Part shown: piece after piece, positions 32,346 through 42,880 of the stretch
Layout of the letters: each line of letters opens with the position of its first letter
How positions within the stretch are numbered: position 1 is the first letter of the stretch
From: Siphonodentalium dalli
Lineage: Eukaryota > Mollusca > Scaphopoda > Gadilida > Siphonodentaliidae
DNA length: 64,000 bases
Direction of reading: 5' to 3'
Assembly (NCBI GenBank): GCA_032622095.1
Contig: CP136061.1
Location: forward strand, 54,511,762-54,575,761
Position numbers and translations under genes: made by a program
The notes under the pieces: model-generated
Database searches by the model: none
What the model saw: the letters and a program-made list of their open reading frames with translations, nothing else
Told to the model about the DNA's origin: nothing

Positions 32346-34351
32346 CAGGGTTTCCGCTAGGGGTCGGGGGAATGGGTCCGGTAGCTGCTATAGGGGAAAC
32401 CCAGTAAATAATTAAATATATGAAGACCGATTTATCTGTAATTTTTCCATTTACCGTACCGGCCGATGTATAAGTCGCAACTTTCTAACCCAATTTCCCT
32501 TATTAAAAACTTCCTGCGACATTTTTCATCAGGATTTTGAAAAACAAACGGCAATCACAGGTAAGCAAGCAACAAGACAAAATGCCGGCGCAAACTAAAT
32601 CTAAAAAGATGATAAATAAATCCGATATTAAAAAAAAGAAATAAACAAACCCATTCTCACTGTGTCTGTGTGTCTTTATTTTATTCCCTGTCTCACACAT
32701 TTATATCAAACTAGAAGGTGACCCGACTTCGTCCGGGCTTTGACCTTGAATTAACCATTTTGAAGGTCAAGGTCAGGTGGGGTCAAACACCAACACCCCA
32801 AACATGGTGGAAATCGGCCCAGCGGATACCGGGAAATCGGCCCAGCGGATACCGAGATACCCTATGCATCAAATTTCGTCCGTAAAAATCCGCCAGTTTA
32901 ACCCGATTTGATTTCCACTCAAGTATATAAACGCGCCTCATATACACACGCTCATTAATGATCAAGTTTCAACGTAAAGATAAATTACCATCGCCAAGAC
33001 GTCTGAAACAGTCAAATGCATCGGCCGGTTAAGCGTTAACGTGATCTAACGTTATGACCTCTAACGACGTCATATAAGTTACGCATTGTTTTTATCCTGA
33101 TGGAAGATAGTACCACTTCTTCTTGATAATTGAGGCAGATAACTAAAACGGATACATACGCATTATATATCGTTGGAAAGAGGAAACACGAAAGATTCTC
33201 ACAGTGTCATTATTATGACTGGCATTTTATTATTCGCGCTGTTTCGAATCGATTTGTAAGCACCGAACTCAAATGAAAGTCCCGTAACACAGCGTAAAAA
33301 CAGATTTGACCTCGGCACGTGAAAAGTTGACCTCGGATCTGAAAATCAATAGGCCCATGTTCGTCCCCGGGTCGAATTACGTGTCCGTACCAAGTTTGGT
33401 CGAAATCGGTCCAGCCGTGTTCGAGTCCATCGCGAACACACACACACACACACACACAGATCTTCCAAAATATATAATAGATTATATGTATTAGTATCTG
33501 ATAATTCAACTGCAAAAGAGCAGCAAAACATTGGGCGTCCTTGACCTGACTAATAATCGTGGACATGTGCATGATATTCAATGACTGCGGTATAATAGCT
33601 TTGATTATCTCTATTATTGTGACACAGTTAACTGCATGTGTCTGCAAACTTCTACTAGATGACGTCACATCAGAATGATTATCTAAGCCAGCCCGGGAAC
33701 GAGCATTAGACAAACTCTTACTCTGAATGGGGCATTGACGCGAAGCCGCGAACTTGTGTATGTTACACAAAAATTATTTTATGATGATCGCCATTAGCCC
33801 AAGCGTTTTCATGCTTCAGTTCGCGACAATGAGGCAACCACTAAATTAACGATCCATTGCCCTAAAACAACAGTAAGCCAATTCGCAATTTTATATTACT
33901 ATAAATGATACGATATTTGTGTGTTTCCTCATGCCTCAAATTATACACATGTTTTATACAAGTTGGAATAATGATGAATAAATTAGTCCAAACGACTCGT
34001 CAATATTCACGTCAAGATAATAAATGAGGCAGTTTTTATTATCCACGTTCCCATACTCTGAAGTGAATTGAACCAAGGGAATTCCCCACCAATCACGTGG
34101 GGGATTCCCGTGGAACTATTTGTGGGGTGTCACTATTTATGGTTTGTTCATGCTGTTATTTTTTTTTCTGAAGATGGACTGTGTCGATTCCATTTGGTCA
34201 TTATTAATGAAAATAGGATTAGATATATCAAGACTGATATAAGTTTTTCAATAACGTCATTTATTTGTGTATGAGCGGGATTTCATGGCAAAGGTCGGCA
34301 GGGGGAATGGGTCTGGGCGGCGGACCCGCAGCCGGCATGGTGGAAACCCTG
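32346..34351. mobile_element. hAT-4, about 2-kb degenerate hAT-type element
   Basis: Left CAGGGTTTCCGCTAGG and right GGTGGAAACCCTG, with further inverted matches (GGGGGAATGGGTC on both sides in inverted context). Flanks share CTTTAGC (7 of 8 if an 8-bp duplication is assumed). CAGGGTTTCC is a common hAT terminus. The interior has no recognisable transposase and holds another repeat at 32713-33480. Confidence 0.7.
32713..33480. repeat. nested element ending in a CA microsatellite
   Basis: Begins near ACTAGAAGGTGACCCGAC and ends after GGTCGAAATCGGTCCAGCC, (CA)n and ATATAATAGATTA. These are wording patterns common at the 3' ends of invertebrate non-autonomous repeats. It contains a 20-bp duplication (GAAATCGGCCCAGCGGATAC, twice). 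The 185-codon minus-strand frame at 33213-33770 reads through the CA tract (VCVCV) and is not a gene. Confidence 0.5.
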
Positions 34352-34727
34352 CTTTAGCATTCAATGGTGTAGTCGCTCCCCGACTCTGTAACACATTTAG
34401 CTCCCTGATTCCTTAAGTGAACCATCCAGACACCAAATTGGCTTGCAATCTCTGTGGAACTTAACTGGCCGTAACTAACATGGATTTATAATAATTTGAG
34501 CCATCTAGACTCCCAAATGACTTGGATATCTGGGATAGTACTTATCATGGAACATCTTGTATGACCCGACTCAATATTTATTAACGCTACGTGAGATAAC
34601 TCTTTCATTCCGGAATTTATTGCCCCATTCAATTTTTATGCGCCTTTTTTGAAAAATCAGTCTGTCTGTCTGTTAACATTTTTGGTTTAACATTTTTGGT
34701 TTCCAACCTTTTACTCCAGTTTGGATT
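34352..34727. other. unannotated sequence
   Basis: Unique. No supported feature. Confidence 0.5.
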
Positions 34728-34728
34728 A

Positions 34729-34774
34729 CAGTAATGCTCTAAATAATCAACTCCTTAACCACAGCAGAATTATG
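34729..34774. mobile_element. MITE-A copy 13, left-arm stub
   Basis: TA then CAGTAATGCTC... to GAATTATG, cut off exactly where the GGCACATCC element begins. The right arm is absent. Confidence 0.85.
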
Positions 34775-35306
34775 GGCACATCCTGATCGAATTCCACTAT
34801 TATAGTGGTACTGTATTCCACTATAAAAGTGGTAATGTATATGACCATTACCGTTTTGTTAATTTGATAAAAGAGGGATAATCCAAAATCATATTTCACA
34901 TAAATATTAATCAAAATCAGTGTCTCACTAATTAGGTATATACAATATAGTTTGTCCAGGAGAATGAATAATCATGACGGCACACAATAAGCAACTCAAA
35001 TAGCATGCACTTAGTTGAAATGTTATGAAGGAGCGATTGGGTCATCCTGTTATTGTCATTTAGAAAGGCATATGTTAGTAATATATTATAATACTATTGA
35101 ATAACAAAGCTGGCGCAGAAGATCGCACAACGAATTTTGTCGGAAGACTGTTCATTCGCTGCGATATTTTTAAGATTGACGTTTGGCTGTGCACTGGTAT
35201 GCGCCCTCTTCTACTCCGACGCAAATAAAGGAAACGTGAATATTGTATAGCCATATGCCACTATTATAGTGGAATACCACTATAATAGTGGAATTCAGGA
35301 TGTGCC
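34775..35306. mobile_element. 532-bp inverted-repeat element with CCACTATTATAGTGG motifs
   Basis: GGCACATCCTGA at the left and TCAGGATGTGCC at the right. Adjacent to each are small palindromes CCACTATTATAGTGG in tandem. The interior is unique. No target duplication was seen, and the neighbouring MITE-A is truncated, so a deletion accompanied insertion. Confidence 0.8.
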
Positions 35307-35354
35307 TGACCTGACAACATACCTGTCAAATTAACAAAGACTTTTCTTTTTCAG

Positions 35355-35484
35355 ATCTGTTCCAGGATATATTGGAGATATTAAAGTCAGTGAGAAGACT
35401 TCTTATACAAATATAATAGGATTTACATGGATTAACTCATCAGGAGTTGAGGATTATCAAACCTCTCATTCTGTTTGTTGCTGA
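35355..35484 (+). CDS. fibronectin-III-like exon fragment
   Basis: A strong acceptor (CTTTTCTTTTTCAG) is followed by an open frame reading VPGYIGDIKVSEKT, then FTWINSSGVEDYQ. This matches the start of an FN3 domain: Pro, hydrophobic-x-D-hydrophobic-x-V, Thr-rich turn, Trp in strand C, then G-V-x-D-Y. A stop follows seven codons after DYQ at 35482. Either the exon ends earlier (GTTTGT at 35473 is a weak donor) or the frame is decayed. The acceptor leaves phase 2, less usual for FN3 exons. No second half of the domain was found nearby. It may belong to the same cell-surface gene as the transmembrane exon at 57789. Confidence 0.45.
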
Positions 35485-35612
35485 GTTGATCCTTCGATCA
35501 ATCCTTGTGGATTTTCGAAAATATTGGTCGGTTCCTGCAGGAATTTATTGAGAATTCCTGAATTCTGATGTGACTTCTAATGATGGAATATTAAATATTA
35601 TATCTCCTTCAG

Positions 35613-35635
35613 ATCAACCCTCAGACGCTAAGCAG
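35613..35635 (+). CDS. possible 23-base micro-exon
   Basis: Flanked by TATATCTCCTTCAG and by a consensus donor, AAGCAG|GTAAGC. Two frames are open (QPSDAKQ in one). The splice signals are good but the coding content is too small to test by eye. It lies 130 bases after the FN3-like stretch and just before MITE-A copy 14. Confidence 0.25.
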
Positions 35636-35680
35636 GTAAGCTCTCTTTTTACGCTAACTTGTTCATGTCTGAATGGTCTA

Positions 35681-35894
35681 CAGTAATGCCCTAAATAATC
35701 GACTCCTTAACCACAGCAGAATTATCGGTAACTTTTCAGGATTTAGTCGGAAATATGGCATGTTGACATTCATCGGGAAAGCTCTCAGTGAGAGCTTTCT
35801 GATGAATGGCAACAAGCCATATTTCCGACTAAATCCTGAAAAGTTACCGATAATTCTGCTGTGGTTAAGGAGTCGATTATTTAGGGCATTACTG
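35681..35894. mobile_element. MITE-A copy 14, full palindrome with paired substitution
   Basis: TA-flanked, 214 bp. The left arm has GAATTATCGGTAAC and the right arm GTTACCGATAATTC. Both differ from the family at the same paired position, so base pairing is kept. Confidence 0.93.
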
Positions 35895-35929
35895 TAGCTA
35901 TTATTGAATTTGATCAGTTTATGTTTTGA

Positions 35930-36530
35930 TAATACAAGTGCAGAAAACAGCCCTTGAAAATCTGTTCATGTCATAACTTGAATATTAGTGGTCGGATCTC
36001 ATTGAAATTTGGTTTGGATATTTACCACTATGAGGGCTTATTTGGGTTTTCCGTTCTAGAGTTATTCATCTTTGTTTATCTGGAAATGTTTGATTTTTGT
36101 CTGTACGTCCGATGTCTGTTCTGGTCATAACAGTGGTGCTCGGATCTCAATGAAATGTGATATGGATGTTCACTGTGAGGACATTCAATGGAGTGTTCAA
36201 TTGTTTTGTTAAGATTTTCCATTCTAGAGTTATTCATCTTTGTTTATCTAGAAATGTTGGGTTTTTTTTCCTTCCGAGCAGATATCTTAATCATAGCTTG
36301 TCGGATCTTCATAATTTTTTTTACGGATGTTCACCATTATGAGGACATTCAATAGAGTGTTCATTTTGTTCTGGTATTTTGTTCTGGAGTTATTCATCTT
36401 TCTTTATCTGAAAATGCTGATTTTTGGGTCCGTCTGCCTGAGTATATATCTCAGCCAATGGTTATAGATATGCTCACATTAGACGGTATATATGCCACAT
36501 GGGGGTATGCACCGGATGACAGTCCATCTC
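35930..36530. repeat. ~150-bp reiterated element (GAGTTATTCATCTTTG), three units
   Basis: CGGATCTCA-TGAAAT, ATGAGGACATTCAAT and CTAGAGTTATTCATCTTTG repeat at roughly 35990, 36136 and 36299. It ends in GATGACAGTCCATCTCTTG. Similar in style to the elements at 11469 and 39750. Confidence 0.75.
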
Positions 36531-38071
36531 TTGTTGTGTAGGTCTTTTTGACATATACCATTCAAAAAATTATAATCAGACATGGATAGCCTAGCTGTGT
36601 TGCCGTTCCCACTTTTTATGTTGAAAATGACCCCAACAGCCTAACAATGTTATAATGTGACCTATTTGTACTTATAGATTGATTGATAGGACTGTATTTT
36701 ACTCAATGATTATTTTTCATGCTATATCATAAACTGTCATCAATTAATATCACCCAATCCATCATGTGTTTATTTGTGCGGACATCATACGAAATTCATC
36801 AGTTCCTCGTCCTAATGAAATAACTCGAGTCTTTTAACCTCAGCCTATTCAATTATTCAATTCCCCATGTTATCAGCATTAATACACTCACCATCGGCAA
36901 TACACGATGAATCTATTATTGACGTCTTGTGTTATTATCTCATGATTTCATTATCTCATCATCAGGGGAGGTAATTGATGTATTCTGGAGGTGCGGAGGT
37001 GCTTATATAGCTACTGTATGATCCACACTGGAGTGTCCTATGACCACTTTTAATTAGGTGTGCCTCGCTGGGGTGTAATGGTACCTGCCAGTAAGGTGCA
37101 TAGTACATTATGACATCCTGAGAGATTCAGCGATATCAAAAAATGGGTTTGAGGTTTTGTTCCTGATAAGTGCCAACTTATGAGCATTTTATGGTTATGT
37201 CATCGCATTTAAGTACATGTTCGCGAAAATTATTTCTGGAAAATATTGATTTTATAACTGGGTCAAAGGCCTGTGAGCGGACAGGAAGATCTCAACCTGA
37301 TTTCTTCTCTATATTTTGGTAGTTTCCAATATGATATCTCAACTTTGCTTCGTTCCATTTTGACAAGATAAATGTCAAATGAAAGGGAATTTTATTGCCA
37401 ATATGACACACCAGAGGATATTTTGGCTGAATTGATAATTTTCTAGAATATATTAGGGTTTTGATAGTTGGTGTGGTCTTAGCCAAAATCGATCTTTTGA
37501 ACCTTTTCACAGGTATAATCTATGTTGGTATTTTAATATTTCCTCCAGGAGTCTGTGGGGGTAACATGATTCTTTATGTATCTGGACAAGTTGCTTAGGT
37601 TGGTGGATTCCATGTGCTGTGACCTATTTTCATATTGAATTTTTTTCGCCCTCTTTGCAGATCTTCATACTGGATATTTCTTTTAAAATCTGATAATAGT
37701 GTGTCTAAATAAATCGGCTTGTGTTATTGCAATATTATAAAGCAAGCGAAAAAATTGGTACCCGACAGATAGGTTTTTTGGCCACCATTGCAATACAAGA
37801 TGAAGCTATGATTGACGTCTTATTATTATTGATATGTTATTATCTCACGATTTCATTATCTCATCATCAGGGGAGGTAACTGCATGATGGATTCTGAAAG
37901 CGCGAAGGTGCTTATAGCTACCGAACTGATGCGTCCCAGGCCCACTTTCAATTATATTTGCCTCGCTGGGGTGAAATGAGTTCTGGGATGTCCTAGCCCG
38001 TTACATTATACCGTGCTGAGATAGTCAGCGATGGCCAAACTCAGTGCTCTGACCTAATTTCATTTTGAAAT

Positions 38072-38337
38072 TTAACCTTTCCATGACTGGAGCTTCCTTA
38101 AATTTTGTGAAAACCCTGTGCCATTGCATTCTCTTATATATGCGAGTACGTCCCCGTATGGAACCTCGCATATATAAGAGATTACATTGGCCTAACAATA
38201 TTTACCTTGACCTTGTAAGCCAGAGTATTCTTTTATATATGCGAGGCTCCCTATGGGAGACTTGCATATATGAGAGAATGCACTGGCACAGGATTTTTAA
38301 TGCTGCTGAAGTGCAGCTCCAGTCATGAAAGAGTTAA
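38072..38337. mobile_element. MITE-B copy 2
   Basis: TTAACCTTTCCATGACTGG to AGTCATGAAAGAGTTAA with both hairpins and the spacer ACCTTGACCTTGTAAG. Confidence 0.9.
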
Positions 38338-39007
38338 AGCCATTGTTTCTTTAATATATCTGATAATGGTGTGTAGGTCGAGTAAGAGAAATATTATTCT
38401 AGATTTGCATCCCCTTCCGACCCTATTTTAATTCTTTTTCAATTTTGTTTTTATTTATTATAAACTATTTGGATAATTTTCATGCAAACTTTTTTCACAT
38501 GCAAGTGAAATGTCAAATTACTTTCTGAAGACCCATATTTTGATCAAATTGGATTAAATCACCTTGTATTATATAAGATAGAATACTGATTCAATGTCTA
38601 GACCATGACCATTTATATTAGGAAGAATAATGTTTTTAAATTCGCCCTTCTGTCTTATTTTTCTGTAAAAGTTGGCAATTTATTTATATTGGCCTATTGA
38701 CAAATATTTGACCACCATCGGCAATACAAGATGAATCTATTATTGACGTCTTCTGTTATTTCGATTTCATTATCACATCATCAGGGGATGCAACTGATGG
38801 ATTCTGAAGGTGAGAAGCAGCCTATAGCTATACAGAGTGTATGACCGCTTTTAATTAGGTGTGCCTCGATCTATAGGGTGAAATGAGTTCTGGGACCTGG
38901 TGGGACATAGATTAATGGAGCCCAGCTGATCCCTGCCAGTAAGGTGTATTGTGCACTACACTGTCCCGAGATTCAGCGATGATGAGGCTGGTTTCATTCC
39001 TGATATA

Positions 39008-39220
39008 CAGTAATGCCCTAAATAATCGACTCCTTAACCACAGCAGAATTATGGGTAACTTTTCAGGATTTAGTCAGAAATATGGCTTGTTGACATTCAT
39101 TGGAAAGCTCTCATTGAGAGCTTTCCGATGAATGGCAACAAGCCATATTTCAGACTAAATCCTGAAAAGTTACCCATAATTCTGCTGTGGTTAAGGAGTC
39201 GATTATTTAGGGCATTACTG
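39008..39220. mobile_element. MITE-A copy 15, full palindrome
   Basis: TA-flanked, 213 bp. Both arms are mutated at the same position (AGTCAGAAAT and ATTTCAGACT) but to non-complementary bases. Confidence 0.93.
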
Positions 39221-39242
39221 TAGTGCGAATTTGTGTTCTATG

Positions 39243-39662
39243 CAGGCCTGATAATATGGTGCCAGACATTTGCAGTATGAGGACCCCCAGAAGGTGAATT
39301 TAGTGGTGCTACCCCTCTGGGGACCTCATTCTGCATGGCCTCATCTGCTATTCGAGACAGATTTAAGTTCCCAGCTGGTGAATATTGTTATGTGCACCCA
39401 CTTTAAAAGGGTACCTTAATTTTGCAATGTGCCATCATTTGCCAATTTGGTGATATAGAAAAACTAAAAAAAAAAAGAATAAAAATATTTGTGAAGAAGT
39501 TTCTAAAGAAATTAAAAACCTTGTTAATTCTTATAATAAAGATACTTTCCAGAGACAATGAGTCCTAAGCAGAATGAGTGCTATCACAGTGGGCTAGCAT
39601 CACTAAATTCACCCTTTGGGGACTGCATTCTGCAAATGATCGGCACCATATTCTCAGGTCTG
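39243..39662. mobile_element. MITE-C copy 7, degraded long form
   Basis: First cassette shortened (GGTGCTACCCCTCTGGGGACC), second partly lost (CAGAATGAGTGCTATC). The interior has GATATAGAAAAACTAAAA as in copy 6. Confidence 0.82.
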
Positions 39663-39749
39663 GTTCTTTGCACAGGGAGGCAACATGATTTTTCATGTAT
39701 CTGGACAAGTTACCTGGACTAGTGGTTTCCATGTACTCTGCCCTATATG

Positions 39750-39995
39750 TCCCCGGAAAAATTTATTTTTGGGGGACTATTGTAATCAGCCGCGTCCGTC
39801 CATGCGTCCCGTCCGTCCGTGCCTCTGTGCGTCCATCTGTCAGTCTGTCCGTCCGGAGTTATAACTCCAGTAATGATCATCCAATTTGATTGAAACTTGG
39901 TATGTAGGTGTCTCAACCAAGAACGCAGGTGCTCTGCAATTCTGGGTTTAATCCGATGTTCTTTTATGGAGTTATTTCCCTTTTTTTAACTTTTT
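39750..39995. repeat. GTCCCCGGAAAAAT-started repeat with GTCC microsatellite
   Basis: Same architecture as 7307-7840: start box with inner complement TTTTTGGGGGAC, then GTCC/GTGC repeats, then GAAACTTGGTATGTAGG. The right end is unclear. Confidence 0.6.
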
Positions 39996-40392
39996 TTTTT
40001 ACTGAGAAAATTTGTTGATGATTTTCGCAACCAACTCGTCAAAATTGGAGCAAATTATAACTCTTGTATCTGACTTGCCAAGCGTGTTGTTGGGACATGG
40101 TCGTCCATGTGCGTTTAGACTTTTGTGTTGATAAAATAATCGGAGAACCAAATCACACCATTTCGAAATATAGTTCTTTGGTTCTGGTGGGACTTAAGGT
40201 ATGAAACCACACATATTGTGTTCGATATTTTGTTTGCTTATATAAGGGCAACATTTTTCTCTGCTCACTTAGTATATATTATAATATCGCGGAAGCCCAC
40301 CAAATGTGGGTAAAATGTTGCCAATAGCAGCGGTCTTGCCTAGTCAACAAGGGAGGTAAATCCTGCATGGAGTTTGCCACTCAGTTATAAAA

Positions 40393-40517
40393 GTATGCAT
40401 TGGAATGGTCTATTGTTAATTTGGAGGGGTTTTCAGGAAAAATAAGACGACTAATGATACAAGTACAGAAAGTACAGAAAATTTCCTTAGGGATAACTAC
40501 TCACCAATGGGTTAAAG
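40393..40517. mobile_element. MITE-E fragment
   Basis: GGAATGGTCTATTGTTAATTTGG and AAATTTCCTTAGGGATAAC-like segments resemble 3690-3890 and end ATGGGTTAA. The left end is missing. Confidence 0.5.
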
Positions 40518-40546
40518 CGATATCACGTTATTGCCGGTTTTATTAG

Positions 40547-40887
40547 CAAGCCTTGAAATAACTGTAACATGCTATGTTTATTGTACAAATAAAATCTATC
40601 TATCTATCTAGTGTCTGTCATTTTCAGGATGAGGTCCCCAGAGGGTGAATTTAGTGACGCTATAGTAACTATAGTCTCAAATTAACATTGTTTTTAGTTA
40701 CTTTTCCCTTCTGTTCAGTTTCCATATTCCCTAATTTCCAGAAGATAAAATATATAATCAGGGTGACTGATGAGCATCATCACTAACTTCAACTGAGGTA
40801 CTTAATTATATCTGATCCCATGCAGTTCTCCCATAGTAGTTGAGGCCTCAGTAGAATGAGGTTCCCAGAGGGTGAACTTGGTGATGC
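40547..40887. mobile_element. MITE-C copy 8, interrupted and truncated
   Basis: Starts CAAGCCTTGAAATA, is split by a 50-bp insertion, continues through the long-form interior, and stops in the second cassette at GATGC where a 286-bp repeat begins. Confidence 0.85.
40561..40610 (+). mobile_element. retroposon tail inserted in MITE-C
   Basis: ACTGTAACATGCTATG... ends AATAAA followed by (ATCT)n, typical of the 3' tail of a severely 5'-truncated LINE or SINE. It is inserted between GAAATA and GTGTCTGTC of the MITE-C terminus. Confidence 0.65.
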
Positions 40888-41173
40888 CAGCTGGTAGTAT
40901 GCAATAAGTATTAACACGCTGACTGCCGAAACCAAATTATGAAACTTTCCCATATGCCACCATGAGGTATTATTTTAGCCGGTATTGTCATCGTTTTTCA
41001 TGCCCTGTTAATGCAGAAAACTGCGCACTTAAAATTTGACCTAAATATGCATGAAATATGTCAGTGTATCACTAAGAGATAACTCGTACTTGGCATCTCG
41101 TGGGACTCATGGTTTAATTTTTGCTGGATGCCAGCTACGAGTTATCTCGTAGGCAAGTCTGAACTCATTTTCA
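40888..41173. repeat. 286-bp direct repeat, copy 1
   Basis: Identical by eye to 41551-41836. Contains a hairpin (GAGATAACTCGTACTTGGC... paired with GCTACGAGTTATCTC). It begins CAGCTGGTAG and ends CTCATTTTCA. Confidence 0.93.
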
Positions 41174-41178
41174 AGGTA

Positions 41179-41391
41179 CAGTAATGCTCTAAATAATCGA
41201 CTCCTTACCCACAGCAGAATTATGGGTAATTTTTCATGATTTGGTCGGAAATATGGCTTGTTGCAGTTCATTGGAAAGTTCTCAGTGAGAGCTTTCCGAT
41301 GAATGGCAACAAGCCATATTTCCAACTAAATTCTGAAAAATTACCCATAACTCTGCTGTGGTTAAGGAGTCGATTATTTAGAGCATTACTG
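41179..41391. mobile_element. MITE-A copy 16, between the 286-bp repeats
   Basis: TA-flanked 213-bp copy of the GGTAATTTTTC subtype. Its right flank (AGACCATGCAGAGGATTAA...) for about 155 bp is repeated after the copy at 62710, so this MITE was duplicated along with host DNA. Confidence 0.92.
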
Positions 41392-41550
41392 TAAGACCAT
41401 GCAGAGGATTAATTTCACTGGGAAACAAACTCTGCTAATTTAAATTAGAACTGCATTAGCGTGGATCACAATTCTGCACTATTTGATATGAACCTGATGT
41501 AACATTATTTATATTGATCGTAACACTCTGTGCAGTATGTGTGTCTTGAT
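41392..41550. repeat. flank shared with 62899-63067
   Basis: AGACCATGCAGAGG... TGTGTGTCTTGATC matches the sequence after MITE-A copy 22 with a handful of changes. Homology ends exactly at the start of the second 286-bp repeat. Confidence 0.88.
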
Positions 41551-41836
41551 CAGCTGGTAGTATGCAATAAGTATTAACACGCTGACTGCCGAAACCAAAT
41601 TATGAAACTTTCCCATATGCCACCATGAGGTATTATTTTAGCCGGTATTGTCATCGTTTTTCATGCCCTGTTAATGCAGAAAACTGCGCACTTAAAATTT
41701 GACCTAAATATGCATGAAATATGTCAGTGTATCACTAAGAGATAACTCGTACTTGGCATCTCGTGGGACTCATGGTTTAATTTTTGCTGGATGCCAGCTA
41801 CGAGTTATCTCGTAGGCAAGTCTGAACTCATTTTCA
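41551..41836. repeat. 286-bp direct repeat, copy 2
   Basis: Second identical copy. The pair resembles a miniature LTR arrangement, but there is no primer-binding site, polypurine tract or TG...CA boundary, and the enclosed DNA is a MITE plus host flank. Confidence 0.93.
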
Positions 41837-41900
41837 TCATGTTTGTGACGAATGTACTCAACGCGGGTATGAGGAGAGAGACAAATTTTGTCTGTTCTAC

Positions 41901-41942
41901 AGTAATGGCCTAAATAATTGACTCCTTAACCACAGCAGATTT
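41901..41942. mobile_element. MITE-A copy 17, left-arm stub
   Basis: TACAGTAATGGCCTAAATA... to CACAGCAGATTT, then an unrelated array. Confidence 0.82.
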
Positions 41943-42600
41943 GGACCAATATTTTCATATTTTCCTTCTTTTGGTACAAATTTTGGGCTGAAATGGCCAT
42001 CGGTTAGAAATTTTCCAACCTTAGGGGGTGTCAGGTTCGAAATTTCCAACACTTGGAAAGCTTGTGTCCTGGTCCCTCCCCCATGGCCAGTCAAAAACTT
42101 CTAGTTAATAATTTAAGAAAACAATATTGTCCTACATTTGGTCAAAATTGTCACTGGAATTGTCTTCAGTTGGAAATTTTCCAACCTGAGTCGGGGTGTC
42201 AGGTTTGAAATTTCCAATTTTATGAATGCTTGAGGCTAGTCTAGATGCTAGGATTTTGCGATTTTCTTGTTCAGATTTCAAAATTTTCCCACATCGGGAC
42301 AAACCATGGTCGGCTCGGTGTGTCCTGGTCCCTTCCCTCACAGGCCAATAAAAACTGCTAATGAGTTTAAGAAAACAATATTTTACTACATTTGGTTAAA
42401 ATTGTTGACTGAAAATTTCCAAACTAAGATAGAGTATGAGGTTTGAAATTTCCAACACTAGGAATGCTTGAGGTCAGTCTAGATGCTAGGATTTTGCAAT
42501 TTGCTTGTTTAGTTTTCAAAAAAATTTCATGCCTGGGCGAAGAACCACGGTCGGCCCGGTGTGCCCTGGTCTATTGCCCGTAGTCGTGTGCATTTGTCTG
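41943..42600. repeat. ~250-bp array, about 2.5 units
   Basis: Shared words include AAGAAAACAATATT, GGAAATTTTCCAAC, TCTAGATGCTAGGATTTTG and GTGTGTCCTGGTCCCT. Units start near 41943, 42100 and 42355. The long minus-strand frames here come from this array. Confidence 0.8.
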
Positions 42601-42734
42601 GAGTTAGACCACTAGATGTTAGGATTTGTGCAATTTTCAGGTTCAAAATATATGAATATTATCATCCCGGGTAGATTAGAACCATGCATGGTTTATAAAT
42701 AGGCTATTATAAGGCCTGTGAACACTTAATTAGG

Positions 42735-42880
42735 TGCAAGGCGGGAATGAAATTATGCAAAACCTTTGTTCTGATTCAAGGGGTGTTTGGTTTGATTCAA
42801 GGGGGGGGGGGGGGTGCAAATAGAATTATGCAAAACCTTGTCTCTGGTCTGATACAAGGGGGGGGGGGGTGCAGTTGGAA
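42735..42880. repeat. ~60-bp repeat with G runs
   Basis: AATTATGCAAAACCTT...GATTCAAGGGG(G)n occurs about 2.5 times. G runs of 13-14 are present. Confidence 0.8.

Larger units (their letters stand above)
36880..39240. repeat. ~900-bp tandem array, three units, each invaded by MITEs
   Basis: The core GATTGACGTCTT...CATCATCAGGGGA...GTGCCTCG(C/A)T...GAGATTCAGCGATG occurs near 36895, 37778 and 38708 (offsets about 880 and 930). A further block (GTATCTGGACAAGTT) is at 37580 and 39698. Unit 2 carries MITE-B copy 2. Unit 3 carries MITE-A copy 15 and is followed by MITE-C copy 7. The units differ by many substitutions. Confidence 0.8.

Noticed and set aside
33213-33770. 185-codon minus-strand frame
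   Set aside because: Reads through a CA microsatellite and a nested repeat. No domain, and the composition follows the repeat.
40888-41836. LTR retrotransposon
   Set aside because: The direct repeats are identical, but there is no primer-binding site, polypurine tract, coding region or clear TG/CA boundary, and the interior is a MITE plus a flank also found elsewhere.
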